Of a stretch of 64,000 bases of DNA, positions 44,177 through 53,846 are shown piece after piece (the stretch's first letter is position 1; each line of letters opens with the position of its first letter). Below the pieces are notes generated by a model. It searched no databases. It was not told the DNA's origin and saw only the letters and a list, made by a program, of their open reading frames with translations. Made by a program: the position numbers and the translations under genes. The DNA comes from Bin5 sp034422415 (lineage in GTDB: Bacteria; Chloroflexota; Anaerolineae; Caldilineales; Caldilineaceae). Location: NCBI GenBank assembly GCA_965202955.1, contig OZ241871.1:2046001-2110000 (forward strand), in the 5' to 3' direction.

Positions 44177-45811
44177 CTACATAAGGCGCGAGATCTCGTT
44201 CTCCTTCGCCGTGATGAACTCAAGCAGCGTCGGCACCCCTTCCTGCGTCTTCTGGATGCCGCGCTCGATGGCGGGGATGATCTGGTCCGGCGTCTCGATG
44301 CGCTCGCCGTAGCCGCCGAACGCCTCCGCCATCTTGGCGTAGTTGCCCGAGATGTCGGTCGAGCCGTACTTCTCCTGCGAGACCGGCATGATCGGAATCT
44401 CAATTGCCATCGAGAAGTTGTTGAACAGCACCGACAGGATCGGGATGCGCTCCCGCACCGCGGTCTCGAAGTCCATACCGGTGAAGCCGATGGCAGCGTC
44501 GCCCCAAACGTTGATGCACAGCTTGTCCGGGCAGGCCAGCTTCGCGCCCATTGCCAGCCCCAGCCCGTAGCCCAGCTGCGTCGTCTTGCCCCAGCCGATG
44601 TAGGAGAGCGGCGTGATCGACTTCCAGAACGGCGAGAGCTGATCGCGCGGGCTGCCGGCGTCGTGGGTGATGATCGTATTGGGCACATCGACCGTCGCGT
44701 ACAGGTCTCGAATCACCCGGTAAGGGGAGAGAGGCGACTCATCGCTGTCGGTCTTGGCAGCCCATTGGGACTCCCACTTCCCGTTGGTCGCTGCGATCTC
44801 GGCGGCAACGCCGGCCTGCCGGCCGCGCGGCGCTCCTCCCAGCCGCTCCGAGACGGCGGCGATCAGCGCGCGCAGCGCCAGGTCGGCGTCCCCGATCAGT
44901 GCATGGTCGGAGGCGACATCTTTGTTAATGTCGGCCGGGTCGAGCGTCGCGTGGATGATCGTCTTGCCCGCGGGCATGCGCACACCGAAGTTGGTGAAGC
45001 TGAAACTGCAGCCGATGCCGAAGATCAGGTCGGCGTTGTTGAGAAAGTCGGCGACCGCTTGCGTATGCGAGCGGTTGGCGGAGCCGAGGCTCAGGGGGTG
45101 TGTCTCCGGGAATGCGCTCTTGCCGTTCAGCGTCGTTGTAACGGGCGTTTCCAGAAGTTCCGCCAGCTCTTTCAGCGCGTCCCAGGCCTGGGCGTAATGG
45201 ACGCCCTGCCCGGCATAGATCACCGGCCGTTCCGCCGCCACCAGCATATCCGCTGCCTTTTGCACGTCCGCCGGGTCCGGCCCATAGCGCACGCGCTGCA
45301 CCGGTTCGTAGTCGAACTCTTCAATCTCCTCTGTTGAGATGTCGGCAGGGATCTCCACCAGCGCCGGGCGCGGGCGCCCGTTGCGCACGGCCGCAAAGGC
45401 CCGGCGCATCGCGGCTGCCGTCATTTCCGGCGTCGTCAGCTGCTCGCTCGATTTTGTGACAGAGGCGTAGCTCTGCGACGAGTTGAAGTTCGGCTGGACC
45501 TGGTTGATCGCCCGCGGGTAGCCGCCGGGCAATACGAGGATCGGCGCCGAATCGCCGAATGCCTGCGCGACGCCACCGAATGCGTTTTCCGAACCGGGGC
45601 CGGACTGCATGGCGAAGACGCCGATTTTCTCACCCGAGCTCAAACGGCTGATCGCGTCAGCCATGTGCAGCCCGATGCGTTCCTGCCGCACGATCACTGT
45701 GCGAATGTCCAGCTCGGCGGCGGATTCGATCAGGGCATTCACCGGATAGGCGAAAAGGATTTCGGTGCCCTCTTTCTTCAGACATTGGGCGATCGCGTCA
45801 GCGACTTTCAT
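44177..45811 (-). CDS. Thiamine pyrophosphate-dependent enzyme (acetolactate-synthase-like)
   Basis: AAGGAG precedes ATG 45811. The 544-residue protein has the three domains of the ALS/POX family: an N-terminal PYR domain with the catalytic Glu in IVRQERIGLHMADAISR, a central domain (AAERPVIYAGQGVHYAQAWDAL), and a C-terminal PP domain with the cofactor motif GDAAIGFTGMDFETAVRERIPILSVLFNN. Its reaction (decarboxylation or carboligation of a 2-keto acid) cannot be assigned; no small regulatory subunit gene follows, so it is unlikely to be the branched-chain enzyme IlvB. It probably works with the neighbouring dehydrogenases. Confidence 0.93.
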   Translation of the reverse strand: MKVADAIAQCLKKEGTEILFAYPVNALIESAAELDIRTVIVRQERIGLHMADAISRLSSGEKIGVFAMQSGPGSENAFGGVAQAFGDSAPILVLPGGYPRAINQVQPNFNSSQSYASVTKSSEQLTTPEMTAAAMRRAFAAVRNGRPRPALVEIPADISTEEIEEFDYEPVQRVRYGPDPADVQKAADMLVAAERPVIYAGQGVHYAQAWDALKELAELLETPVTTTLNGKSAFPETHPLSLGSANRSHTQAVADFLNNADLIFGIGCSFSFTNFGVRMPAGKTIIHATLDPADINKDVASDHALIGDADLALRALIAAVSERLGGAPRGRQAGVAAEIAATNGKWESQWAAKTDSDESPLSPYRVIRDLYATVDVPNTIITHDAGSPRDQLSPFWKSITPLSYIGWGKTTQLGYGLGLAMGAKLACPDKLCINVWGDAAIGFTGMDFETAVRERIPILSVLFNNFSMAIEIPIMPVSQEKYGSTDISGNYAKMAEAFGGYGERIETPDQIIPAIERGIQKTQEGVPTLLEFITAKENEISRLM

Positions 45812-45919
45812 GCTTCTCTCCTTGGTAGGTTATCAGTTGTTGCTCTCTGGTTTTCGGCGAGACCGCGGCTTTCGGTCCCCGGCAGCGCCAGACAACCTGG
45901 AATGTGAAACTGGTATCTG

Positions 45920-46870
45920 CTAGTAGCCGAGGTCGACACTGACGGTATTGTGTAACGGTTCGCCGTTCAGGTAGCGTTTCAGGTTCTCTTTGAGAATGCG
46001 TGTGACATTGGCGCTGGTCTGTTCGGATCCCGGCGAACAGTGGGGAGAGAGGAACAGATTGGGCGCATCCCACAGTGGATCGTCGGCCGGCAGCGGTTCG
46101 GTTGCCGCCACATCCAGCGCCGCGCCGGCCAGCCTGCCCTCCTCCAGCATCCGGATCAGCGTCGGTTCATCGAAGGTGCCCCCGCGTGATATGACGATGA
46201 AAAAGGCCTCCGGCTTCATCAGCGCCAGCTCCTCCGGACCCACCATGCCCCGTGTCTCCGGCGTGATTGGTACCGTCACGACCACAACGTCCGACGCCCG
46301 CAACAGCGCCGGCATTCCGTCCAGCAGCTGCAGGTCGGAAACGTAGTCCGGCCTTTCGACGGCATGCGCGTCGACGGCGATGACGTCCATCTCGAAGGCT
46401 GCGGCCCGTTTGGCGATGTGACGGCCGATATGCCCCAGCCCGATGATGCCCATCTTCAGGCCGGCGAGGCCGAACAGCGGCTTATCAGGCGGGTTTTTCC
46501 ACTCGTGGCGTTTCTGCGCTTCGTATATGCTGTCGAAACCGCGTGCGATGAAGACAAGCATGCCCATCGTGTGTTCCGCGATCGTGCTGGCGTGCGCGCC
46601 GCGCGTATTGCACACCGTAATCTCCCGCTCCGCCAGCTCCGGCGCGTTGCGCATCCATTCCACGCCCGCGCTGGCCGACTGGATATAGCGCAGGTTCGGC
46701 GCAGCTTGAATCTGGCTGCTGTTCAACGGCCCGTAGGCGACTTCAGCGTCGGCCGCCTTCGCCGCAATCTCTTCTGCCGTTTCGGCGAACACAAACTCCA
46801 CCTGAGGAAACTCCTCCTGGAATAGCTTCGCAAAATGCTCGACCCACCGCGCTGTCATCAGAACTTTCAT
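45920..46870 (-). CDS. D-2-hydroxyacid dehydrogenase family protein
   Basis: I start at ATG 46870 (MKVLMTARWVEHFAKLF), six bases after GGAG. The 316-residue protein has the NAD-binding GLKMGIIGLGHIGRHIAKRAAAFEMDVIAVD, the catalytic Arg in FIVISRGGTFDE, Glu in AALDVAATEPLP and His in NLFLSPHCSPGSEQTSAN. These are the D-isomer-specific 2-hydroxyacid dehydrogenase motifs (glyoxylate/hydroxypyruvate or phosphoglycerate type). It is upstream of the TPP enzyme on the same strand and may reduce a keto acid made by it. Confidence 0.93.
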   Translation of the reverse strand: MKVLMTARWVEHFAKLFQEEFPQVEFVFAETAEEIAAKAADAEVAYGPLNSSQIQAAPNLRYIQSASAGVEWMRNAPELAEREITVCNTRGAHASTIAEHTMGMLVFIARGFDSIYEAQKRHEWKNPPDKPLFGLAGLKMGIIGLGHIGRHIAKRAAAFEMDVIAVDAHAVERPDYVSDLQLLDGMPALLRASDVVVVTVPITPETRGMVGPEELALMKPEAFFIVISRGGTFDEPTLIRMLEEGRLAGAALDVAATEPLPADDPLWDAPNLFLSPHCSPGSEQTSANVTRILKENLKRYLNGEPLHNTVSVDLGY

Positions 46871-47127
46871 TGTGCGCTCCGTCATCTCTTTGTACTGTGA
46901 TTGATGTGTATGTGGGATGGATTACGGCTGTTGGATGCGTCCAGGGCGCGACTGCTCGGTCCGGTACTGGCGCTGTCGGTTTTTCCTTCCGCATTGCGGT
47001 CACTTTCTGGAGTACGGCAGTTGCATGCCGGTCTTCATTATACACCAGAACAGCCGACGGGCAGCATATGCGGACAACGCCGGGCTTTTTCGAAACGACG
47101 GCGCATCCCCAATTGGTTCAGCCGGAT

Positions 47128-47156
47128 TTGGGCCTCAATCGGGCGTGTGCTATAGT
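47128..47156 (+). promoter_or_regulatory. Promoter of tRNA-Val
   Basis: TTGGGC (47128-47133), a 17-base spacer and TATAGT (47151-47156) with an upstream TGC lie 15 bases before the tRNA. Confidence 0.65.
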
Positions 47157-47171
47157 TGGCGATTATCGTAT

Positions 47172-47246
<75 letters not shown>

Positions 47247-47504
47247 CTGGCGGCGCCAAAGGGCTGCAACGGCCAATTCGTGACGGGGAAGCTGCGTTTC
47301 AAGGAGCGACTGGCAGCAGATTGAACTTCTCTCTTCGGGCTGGCGTCTTAGCTGGAGAGCATAGGTGTTTCCGCTTCTACCGAACATTCCGCACCGGACC
47401 GACGCGTGCAGGTTTGTTCGGTATATTTCTGTAGACATTGCATGTTGAGAGTCAGATGGCTGAATCAAACCTGTTTCAAAGATGATCAGGTCAGGAGGAA
47501 AATG

Positions 47505-49241
47505 ATGCGTAGTACTCGGTTGGTGATGGGACTGGTTGTGCTTTTGGCAGCGGCCGTAGCGCTGGCCGGTTGTCATTACAAGCTTCCCCCTCATCCGAAA
47601 ATGGAGCGCCCCGACTCTGCCTGGCGGACCAGCAAGGCGGACCGCGCCGGCTACACCGTGCACATGGTCGAAAAGGCTCTGCGCCTCTACAAGGCCAAAG
47701 GCCGCGAGGCGACTGTCGCCTATTACAACACGCCCGAAAGCGTTGACGGCGAATGGTATGTATTTATATTTGACGAGAGTGACCAGCTCATTGCCCACGC
47801 CAATCCCGATCTCATCGGAATGGATCTCAAAGGCGATCTCGGTCTCGACACGACCGGCTACCGCTTCGGCGACCTGATGCTCACGGCCACCGAAGAGGGG
47901 CTCTGGGTGGACTACGTCTTCGCAAATCTCGTTTCCGGCAACCAGGAGTACAAGCACGCCTACGTCGTGCGCCACGACGGTCTGCTTATCGGCTCCGGCT
48001 GGTACCAGGTGCTGCCCGACGTCAGCCGCAGCGCCCCCACCAAGGCCGACCGGCCCGGCTACGCGGTCCATCTCGTCGAACAGGCCATCCGTCGCTACGA
48101 CACCGAGGGACGCGACGCGACCCTGGAATACCTCAACTCGGCCGCAAACCTTGACGGTGAATGGTACGCCTTCCTTATCGACGAGAATGACATCGTCATC
48201 GGTCACCCCAGAGAGGAGTTGCGCGGGCAGTACGGCAGGGGCGATGAAATTGGCGAGCTCGGCGTCGATATCACCGGCTACCAGTACGGTGAGCTTCTGC
48301 ACAGCGTCAACGAGGACGGCCTCTGGGTTGACTACTTTTTCCTCAATCCTGCCACCGGCGACCACGAGTACAAGCACACCTGGGTTGTCCGCCATGACGG
48401 CCTTATCTTCGGCTCCGGCTGGTACCAGATCCTGCCCGGTCTCAACCTGACACCTACCAAGGCGCACCGTCCTGGCTTCACCGTCGCCATGGTCGAGCAG
48501 GCCCTGCGGCACTACGACGCGCACGGCCGCGACGCGACCGTCGCCCACTACAACACGCCCGAAAGCGTCGACGGCGAATGGTATGTCTTCATCTTCGACG
48601 AGGACGACAAGCTGATCGCCCACGCCAATCCCGATCTTCTGGGGATGGACCTTAAAGGCGATCTCGGTCTCGATACGACCGGCTACCGCTTCGGCGACCT
48701 GATGCTCACCGCCACCGAAGAGGGGCTCTGGGTGGACTATATATTTGCCAATCTCGTTTCCGGCAACCAGGAGTACAAGCACGCCTATGTCGTGCGGCGC
48801 GACGGCCTGCTCTTCGGCTCCGGCTGGTATCAGATCCTGCCCGGAGTGGGAACCGGCGTTACCAAGGCCGAACCCGCCGAATACACGGTAGCCATGGTCG
48901 ACAAGGCGATCCGCTACTACCGGGCCCACGGCCGTGAGAAGACTGTCGCCTACTACAACACGCCCGAGAGCGTCGACGGGGAGTGGTATGTTTTCATCAT
49001 TGACGAGGACGACCAGGTGATTGCCAACGCAAACCAGGACCTGATCGGCCAGGATCTGAAGGGCGATCTGGGCATCGATGCCACCGGTCATCGCTACAGC
49101 GACCTGATGCTGAGCGCCACCGAGGAGGGGCTGTGGGTAGACTATCTCTTCGACAATCCCAACACCGGTGAGGAACAGACCAAGCACTCCTGGGTCGTGC
49201 GCCACGATGGGGTGCTCATCGGCTCCGGCTGGTATGAATAG
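47505..49241 (+). CDS. Lipoprotein with four tandem Cache-like domains
   Basis: I start at ATG 47505, six bases after AGGAGG. The 578-residue protein has a lipoprotein signal (LVVLLAAAVALAGC, lipobox LAGC) followed by four repeats of ~127-139 residues starting near nucleotides 47631, 48039, 48456 and 48861. Each has GYTVHMVEKALRLY-like helix, YNTPESVDGEWYVFIFDE, DLKGDLGLDTTGYRFGDLML, GLWVDY and KH-x-WVVRHDGL-x-GSGWY, the pattern of extracellular single-Cache (dCache-like) sensor domains. No signalling output domain is attached. Repeats 1 and 3 are nearly identical, implying recent internal duplication. A small-ligand-binding lipoprotein is likely. Confidence 0.9.
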   Translation: MRSTRLVMGLVVLLAAAVALAGCHYKLPPHPKMERPDSAWRTSKADRAGYTVHMVEKALRLYKAKGREATVAYYNTPESVDGEWYVFIFDESDQLIAHANPDLIGMDLKGDLGLDTTGYRFGDLMLTATEEGLWVDYVFANLVSGNQEYKHAYVVRHDGLLIGSGWYQVLPDVSRSAPTKADRPGYAVHLVEQAIRRYDTEGRDATLEYLNSAANLDGEWYAFLIDENDIVIGHPREELRGQYGRGDEIGELGVDITGYQYGELLHSVNEDGLWVDYFFLNPATGDHEYKHTWVVRHDGLIFGSGWYQILPGLNLTPTKAHRPGFTVAMVEQALRHYDAHGRDATVAHYNTPESVDGEWYVFIFDEDDKLIAHANPDLLGMDLKGDLGLDTTGYRFGDLMLTATEEGLWVDYIFANLVSGNQEYKHAYVVRRDGLLFGSGWYQILPGVGTGVTKAEPAEYTVAMVDKAIRYYRAHGREKTVAYYNTPESVDGEWYVFIIDEDDQVIANANQDLIGQDLKGDLGIDATGHRYSDLMLSATEEGLWVDYLFDNPNTGEEQTKHSWVVRHDGVLIGSGWYE

Positions 49242-49274
49242 GTCGAAGGGTCGGTGACAGGCCAGCAGCTTGAC

Positions 49275-49298
49275 AGGGGCGCTCGATCGGGCGCCCTT
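49275..49298 (+). terminator. Probable terminator after the Cache lipoprotein
   Basis: An 8-bp stem (AGGGGCGC/GCGCCCTT, including G-T) with an 8-base loop is followed by GTTGTTCT, a moderately T-rich run. Confidence 0.5.
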
Positions 49299-49357
49299 GT
49301 TGTTCTATTGCGAATACTGGACGAATTCGTGCAACCTTCCGTTGCGACAGGTAGTTC

Positions 49358-50584
49358 ATGCTGATTGACGGGCTTTCCCACGGGGACGCAGTACGCGCCG
49401 CGGCCGCTGCCTATAGTGGCAAGCACGGGCGGCTGGTCGATCTTTGCGTCGCGGTCCAGCAGATCCCCGCGCCCACCGGCGCCGAGACCGAGCGGGCCGC
49501 GTGGGTCGAAGAGCGGATGCGCGCCATCGGCCTGGCCGACGTCGAGCGCGATGAACTGAGCAACGTCTATGGCCGCGTTCCGGGCCTGCAGGCAGGCCCT
49601 GCCCTGCTCGTCTCGGCCCATACCGATACCGTCTTCCCTCGTGAGACCGACCTGTGTCTGCGGCGTCTCAGCAACGGCTTGCTGCGCGGGCCGGGCATCG
49701 GCGACAATTCCACCGGTGTTGCCGGTCTGCTGACGCTGGCCGAAACATTGGTCGAACTTGCCGCGCCGCCGGTCGACATCTGGCTGGTCGCCAACTCGAT
49801 GGAGGAGGGGTTGGGCGATCTGCGCGGCATGAAACGCGTCGTCGACCGTCTCCACGCCGACGGCAGCGCGGCTGGCGCGGGGGCGCGCGGCGTCGTGGGC
49901 GCGGCGCTCGTGATCGAGGGGATGGGTCTGGGACGCATCGTGCATCAGGCGCTCGGCGCGCGCCGCTACCGCACGTCCGCGGCCGCGCCGGGCGGCCATA
50001 GCTGGGGTGATTTCGGCGCGGCCAGCGCGGTGCACGGCCTCGTGACCGTGGCCGAGGAGATCGTCAAACTGCAGGTGCCCCACACACCGCGCACGAGTTT
50101 CAATATCGGCCGTATCGGCGGCGGCACCTCGATCAATTCGATCGCCCAGGAAGCCTGGATGGAACTGGACCTGCGCAGCGCGTCACCGGAGACGCTCATC
50201 TGGCTCGATGGACAGGTGCAGCGCATCGTCGAGCGCCGCGTCGACGCGCATCGCGCTTGCGACGACGGCCTCACCTTGCGCCATGAGCAGATCGGCCACC
50301 GTCCCGCCGGCGAACTCCCATTTGAGCATCCGCTCGTGCAGGCCGCATGCACAGTTCTGCGCGAACTTGGCATCGAGGAGCGCAGCGACGCCCGCATCAG
50401 CAGCACCGACGCCAACGTGCCCCTCAGCCGGAACATTCCGGCCGTCTGCGTCGGCCTTACCGACGGCGGAGACGTCCACCGCCTCAGTGAATGGATCGAC
50501 CCATTGCCGCTCGTAAAGGGGATGCAGCAGCTGCTCTACCTTACATGGTGGAGCGCTGCATGGTTGACTACGAACAGCGCATGA
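49358..50584 (+). CDS. M20-family metallopeptidase (PepT/carboxypeptidase-like)
   Basis: The 408-residue protein has LLVSAHTDTVFP with metal-binding His and catalytic Asp, GPGIGDNSTGVAGLLTLAE with bridging Asp, NSMEEGLGDLRG with the catalytic Glu pair, and ISSTDANVPLS near the end. A dimerisation domain is inserted at ~190-310 (RYRTSAAAPGGHSWGDF). It hydrolyses small peptides or amidated compounds with two zinc ions. It ends 73 bases before thrS on the same strand and may be co-transcribed with it. Confidence 0.92.
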   Translation: MLIDGLSHGDAVRAAAAAYSGKHGRLVDLCVAVQQIPAPTGAETERAAWVEERMRAIGLADVERDELSNVYGRVPGLQAGPALLVSAHTDTVFPRETDLCLRRLSNGLLRGPGIGDNSTGVAGLLTLAETLVELAAPPVDIWLVANSMEEGLGDLRGMKRVVDRLHADGSAAGAGARGVVGAALVIEGMGLGRIVHQALGARRYRTSAAAPGGHSWGDFGAASAVHGLVTVAEEIVKLQVPHTPRTSFNIGRIGGGTSINSIAQEAWMELDLRSASPETLIWLDGQVQRIVERRVDAHRACDDGLTLRHEQIGHRPAGELPFEHPLVQAACTVLRELGIEERSDARISSTDANVPLSRNIPAVCVGLTDGGDVHRLSEWIDPLPLVKGMQQLLYLTWWSAAWLTTNSA

Positions 50585-50657
50585 ACTGTCGACAGCGATC
50601 AGAGCGTCGCTGGCTACCGGACACTGTCAACCCAAGGTTTCCCAGGAGCAATGAAGA

Positions 50658-52472
50658 ATGGCCATACAGATAGACGATCTCTACAGGATTCGCCACAGCG
50701 CAGCGCACGTCATGGCCCAGGCGGTGCTGGAACTCTATCCCGACGCCAAGTTCGCCATCGGGCCGCCGATCGAGAACGGCTTCTACTACGATTTCGATCT
50801 CGGTCTCGACGAAGAGGGCGCGCCGCGCACTTTCCGCAGCGACGACCTCAAGGCGATAGAGAAGCGCATGCGCCAGATCATCGGCGGCAAGCACGACTTC
50901 GCCTATCGCGAGGTCAGCGCCGGCGAGGCCCGCCAACTCTTCGCCGACCAGCCCTACAAGCTGGAACTGATCGACGGTCTCGATGAAGGTGAAATCGACG
51001 AATACGGCAACGAGGTGACCGAAAAGCCGGTCATCAGCACCTACAAGCACGAAACCTTCGAGGACCTCTGCCGCGGGCCCCATGTCGAGCATACCGGCAA
51101 GATTGTCGCCGACGGCTTTCGCCTTCTCAGCGTGGCCGGCGCCTACTGGCGCGGCGATGAAAAGAACGCGATGCTGCAACGCATCTACGGCACGGCCTGG
51201 CGCAACCGCAAGGAGTTGAGGAGCTATCTTGATCAGATGGAGGAGGCGCGGAAGCGGGACCACCGCAAGCTGGGCCGCGAGCTGGAGATCTTCATCTTTG
51301 AGGACGAGGTCGGGCCGGGTCTGCCCCTGTGGCTGCCGCGCGGCGCGGTCATCATCGAAGAGCTGGAGCGCCTGGCCAAGGAGACCGAAGAGGCGGCCGG
51401 TTATGAGCGCGTGCGGACGCCCCATCTCACCAAGGAGGACCTCTTCCTGCGCAGCGGGCATCTCGCTTTTTACAAGGACAGCATGTACCCGCCGATGGAG
51501 ATGGAAGGGGTCACCTACTATGTAAAGCCGATGAACTGCCCCATGCACCACAAGATTTTCGGCTCCAAGCTGCGCAGCTATCGCGAGCTGCCCGTGCGGC
51601 TGGCGGAGTACGGCACCTGCTACCGCTATGAACAGAGCGGCGAGCTGTTCGGGCTGATGCGCGTTCGTTCGATGCAGATGAACGATGCCCATATCTACTG
51701 TTCGGAGGAGCAGTTCGCGGCAGAGTTCATGCGCGTGATCGACCTCTACAAGATCTACTTCGACCTGTTCGACATCGATCGTTACGTCATGCGCCTCAGC
51801 ACGCATCATCCCAAAAAGCTGGGCGAGAAATATGTCGACAATCGCTCTCTGTGGCAGAAGACCGAGGAGATGGTGCGCCGTGCGATGACGGAAGGGAACG
51901 TGCCCTTTGACGAGGAGCCGGATGAGGCGGCTTTCTATGGCCCCAAGATCGACGTTCAGATCTGGAGCGCGATCGGCCGCGAGTTTACGCTTGCCACCAA
52001 CCAGGTCGACTTTGCCCAGCCCGAGCGTCTCGATCTCTCCTTCATCAACGCCGACGGCGAGCGCGAGATCCCCCTTTGTATCCACCGCGCCCCCCTCGGT
52101 ACGCATGAGCGCACGATCGGTTTCCTCATCGAACATTACGGCGGCAACTTCCCGGTCTGGCTGTGCCCGGAACAGGTGCGCGTCATCCCGGTTACCTCCT
52201 CGCACAACGAATATGCGGTGCGGATCGAAGAACGCCTGGCCGGCGCCGGCGTGCGCGTTGTCTCCGACCTCGGCAGCGATCGCATGAACAACAAGATCCG
52301 GCAGGCCCAGAACATGAAGGTCCCCTATATGCTGATCGTGGGCGACCGCGAGGTTGAAGAGGAGACCGTTTCGCTGCGCAAGCGGGACGGCACGCGCCAG
52401 AACGGGATGGCGGTCGGGGCGTTCGTCGAACTCGTTACCGAGCGCGTCGCCACCCGCGCCAAGACACTCTGA
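50658..52472 (+). CDS. thrS: Threonyl-tRNA synthetase lacking the TGS domain
   Basis: The 604-residue protein charges tRNA-Thr. It begins directly with the editing domain (RHSAAHVMAQAVLE, HxxxH near residues 13-17; GAYWRGDEKNAMLQRIYGTAW), so the ~60-residue N-terminal TGS domain of E. coli ThrRS is absent, as in some other bacterial lineages. The class II core follows: GPGLPLWLPRG, the zinc region MNCPMHHKIF, motif 2 YRYEQSGELFGLMRVRS, motif 3 HRAPLGTHERTIGFLIEHY, and the anticodon-binding domain (WLCPEQVRVIPVTSSHNEYAVRI). It is followed by infC, rpmI and rplT in the same order as in E. coli. Confidence 0.97.
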   Translation: MAIQIDDLYRIRHSAAHVMAQAVLELYPDAKFAIGPPIENGFYYDFDLGLDEEGAPRTFRSDDLKAIEKRMRQIIGGKHDFAYREVSAGEARQLFADQPYKLELIDGLDEGEIDEYGNEVTEKPVISTYKHETFEDLCRGPHVEHTGKIVADGFRLLSVAGAYWRGDEKNAMLQRIYGTAWRNRKELRSYLDQMEEARKRDHRKLGRELEIFIFEDEVGPGLPLWLPRGAVIIEELERLAKETEEAAGYERVRTPHLTKEDLFLRSGHLAFYKDSMYPPMEMEGVTYYVKPMNCPMHHKIFGSKLRSYRELPVRLAEYGTCYRYEQSGELFGLMRVRSMQMNDAHIYCSEEQFAAEFMRVIDLYKIYFDLFDIDRYVMRLSTHHPKKLGEKYVDNRSLWQKTEEMVRRAMTEGNVPFDEEPDEAAFYGPKIDVQIWSAIGREFTLATNQVDFAQPERLDLSFINADGEREIPLCIHRAPLGTHERTIGFLIEHYGGNFPVWLCPEQVRVIPVTSSHNEYAVRIEERLAGAGVRVVSDLGSDRMNNKIRQAQNMKVPYMLIVGDREVEEETVSLRKRDGTRQNGMAVGAFVELVTERVATRAKTL

Positions 52473-52603
52473 ATTGAAGGCAAAACGTGACGATCTGCGC
52501 AGGGCGGCCGGGTGGGGCAGTACGTCCCACCACGCCGCTCTGACCAGAGGCCCGACCGCAACGGGGAACCATTTCACGGCTGCGTCCGTCTCTGGATTTG
52601 CGC

Positions 52604-52632
52604 TTGACGTCTACCTTTTGAACTGATATACT
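52604..52632 (+). promoter_or_regulatory. Strong promoter upstream of infC
   Basis: TTGACG (52604-52609), a 17-base spacer and TATACT (52627-52632) form a near-consensus sigma-70 promoter. It lies in the 342-base gap between thrS and infC. Transcripts would carry a ~175-base leader (to 52814), long enough to hold regulatory structure; I see no specific known motif in it. Confidence 0.78.
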
Positions 52633-52814
52633 GCGGGCGAGCAAACAGTTGTACCATCTACCACTGAAGTGCCCTGGCAGCAACCCCTCTCTCAATAGGT
52701 GGTTCAACGCAGTGCCACTTCGTTATTTGAGCGCGAGCCATTCCACTACCGCTTGCGGGAGACGGGCGGCAACGCCTCTGCTGCCGGGGGCAACATATCA
52801 AAAGGAGAGCGAGT

Positions 52815-53327
52815 ATTAGCAGAAACACCACACGAATCAATCACCGGATTCGTACACGCGAAGTGAGAGTCATCGACGAAGTCGGGACACAGCTCGGCGT
52901 TATGGATGTGCAGGACGCACTCCAGGCGGCCGAGGAGCGGGATCTGGACCTGGTAGAGGTGGCGCCCAACGCCAATCCGCCCGTCTGCCGCTTGATGGAT
53001 TACGGCAAGTACCTCTACGAGAGGCAGAAGCGTGAGCGTGAATCGCGCAGGGCCCAGAAACAGATCGAGATCAAGGAAGTGCGGCTGCGGCCCAAGACCG
53101 GTGAACACGACATTCAGGTCGTTCTCAACAAGGCGAGAAAGTTTCTGAATGGCGGCGCCAAGGTACGGGTGCGCATCCGCTTCCGGGGCCGCGAGATCGT
53201 CCACCGCGACATCGCCCTTGAGCTGATGAAACGGGTCACCGAGGAGTTGGCTGAAGAAGCGGTCGTCGAATCCCATCCCGGTTTTGAGGGCCGCAGCATG
53301 GTGATGCTTCTCGCACCAGCCGCGTAG
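52815..53327 (+). CDS. infC: Translation initiation factor IF-3, AUU start codon
   Basis: The conserved IF-3 N-terminus RINHRIRTREVRVIDEVGTQLGVM continues upstream of the first GTG (52863), so translation must begin earlier. AAAGGAG (52801-52807) is followed after seven bases by ATT (52815). No ATG, GTG or TTG is nearby, so ATT is the start, giving 170 residues (typical). E. coli infC also uses AUU, by which IF-3 limits its own synthesis; the same control is expected. The linker and C-domain are complete (IEIKEVRLRPKTGEHD, GAKVRVRIRFRGREIVH, VVESHPGFEGRSMVMLLAP). Confidence 0.95.
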   Translation: MSRNTTRINHRIRTREVRVIDEVGTQLGVMDVQDALQAAEERDLDLVEVAPNANPPVCRLMDYGKYLYERQKRERESRRAQKQIEIKEVRLRPKTGEHDIQVVLNKARKFLNGGAKVRVRIRFRGREIVHRDIALELMKRVTEELAEEAVVESHPGFEGRSMVMLLAPAA

Positions 53328-53412
53328 CGAACCGTTTCGCCGGCGGCACTGTTCATTCCCTCGTTGTGCCGCTGGGCGAAAATAGCCGTTTGTGCGAACC
53401 GACTGCTCTTTT

Positions 53413-53441
53413 TTGGGCATGGCGGCTGTCTATGCTATTAT
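53413..53441 (+). promoter_or_regulatory. Probable promoter upstream of rpmI
   Basis: TTGGGC (53413-53418) and TATTAT (53436-53441), with TGC before it, are separated by 17 bases. The same -35 variant TTGGGC occurs in the tRNA-Val promoter. The leader to the rpmI start is ~120 bases. Confidence 0.6.
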
Positions 53442-53566
53442 CCATTGCTTGCACGCCGCCTTTTGTTTCGCATCCGCGGACGGGTGTTTCCGTGCTCAAT
53501 GCATGTCAACAGAAAGGTTCAATGCGTCCCTTCTTGTGTGGGGCGCGGAAGCAGCCGGGACGAACT

Positions 53567-53755
53567 ATGCCAAAGATGAAGAGTCATAAGGGCACGCAGA
53601 AACGTTTTCGCGTCACCAAGAACGGCAAACTGATGCGCCGCAAGCAGGGCGGAAACCATCTGCGCCGCAAGAAACGCAAAGTCAGCGAATATCGTCAGAA
53701 AATTACCAGCAAGAACACCGGTCAGGCCAAGTTGATCAAAAGCATGGTCGCCTGA
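53567..53755 (+). CDS. rpmI: 50S ribosomal protein L35
   Basis: I start at ATG 53567. The 62-residue product begins MPKMKSHKGTQKRFRVTKNG and continues KLMRRKQGGNHLRRKKRK, the standard L35 sequence. The frame is open far upstream, but only this start fits the family. It is followed by rplT after 91 bases. Confidence 0.97.
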   Translation: MPKMKSHKGTQKRFRVTKNGKLMRRKQGGNHLRRKKRKVSEYRQKITSKNTGQAKLIKSMVA

Positions 53756-53846
53756 CCGGCCATCCTACAGCCACTGATGCTGATGGGGCGCCTGGCTTCC
53801 TGCGGGATTCCGGGCGTTGTTTTCGCCAGACAAGAGGATTCGACCG

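Noticed and set aside
52473..52814. A T-box or other riboswitch before infC
   Set aside because: I looked for T-box (specifier loop, T-box sequence) and L20-leader-like features but saw no conserved element; only the promoter and infC ribosome-binding site are clear.
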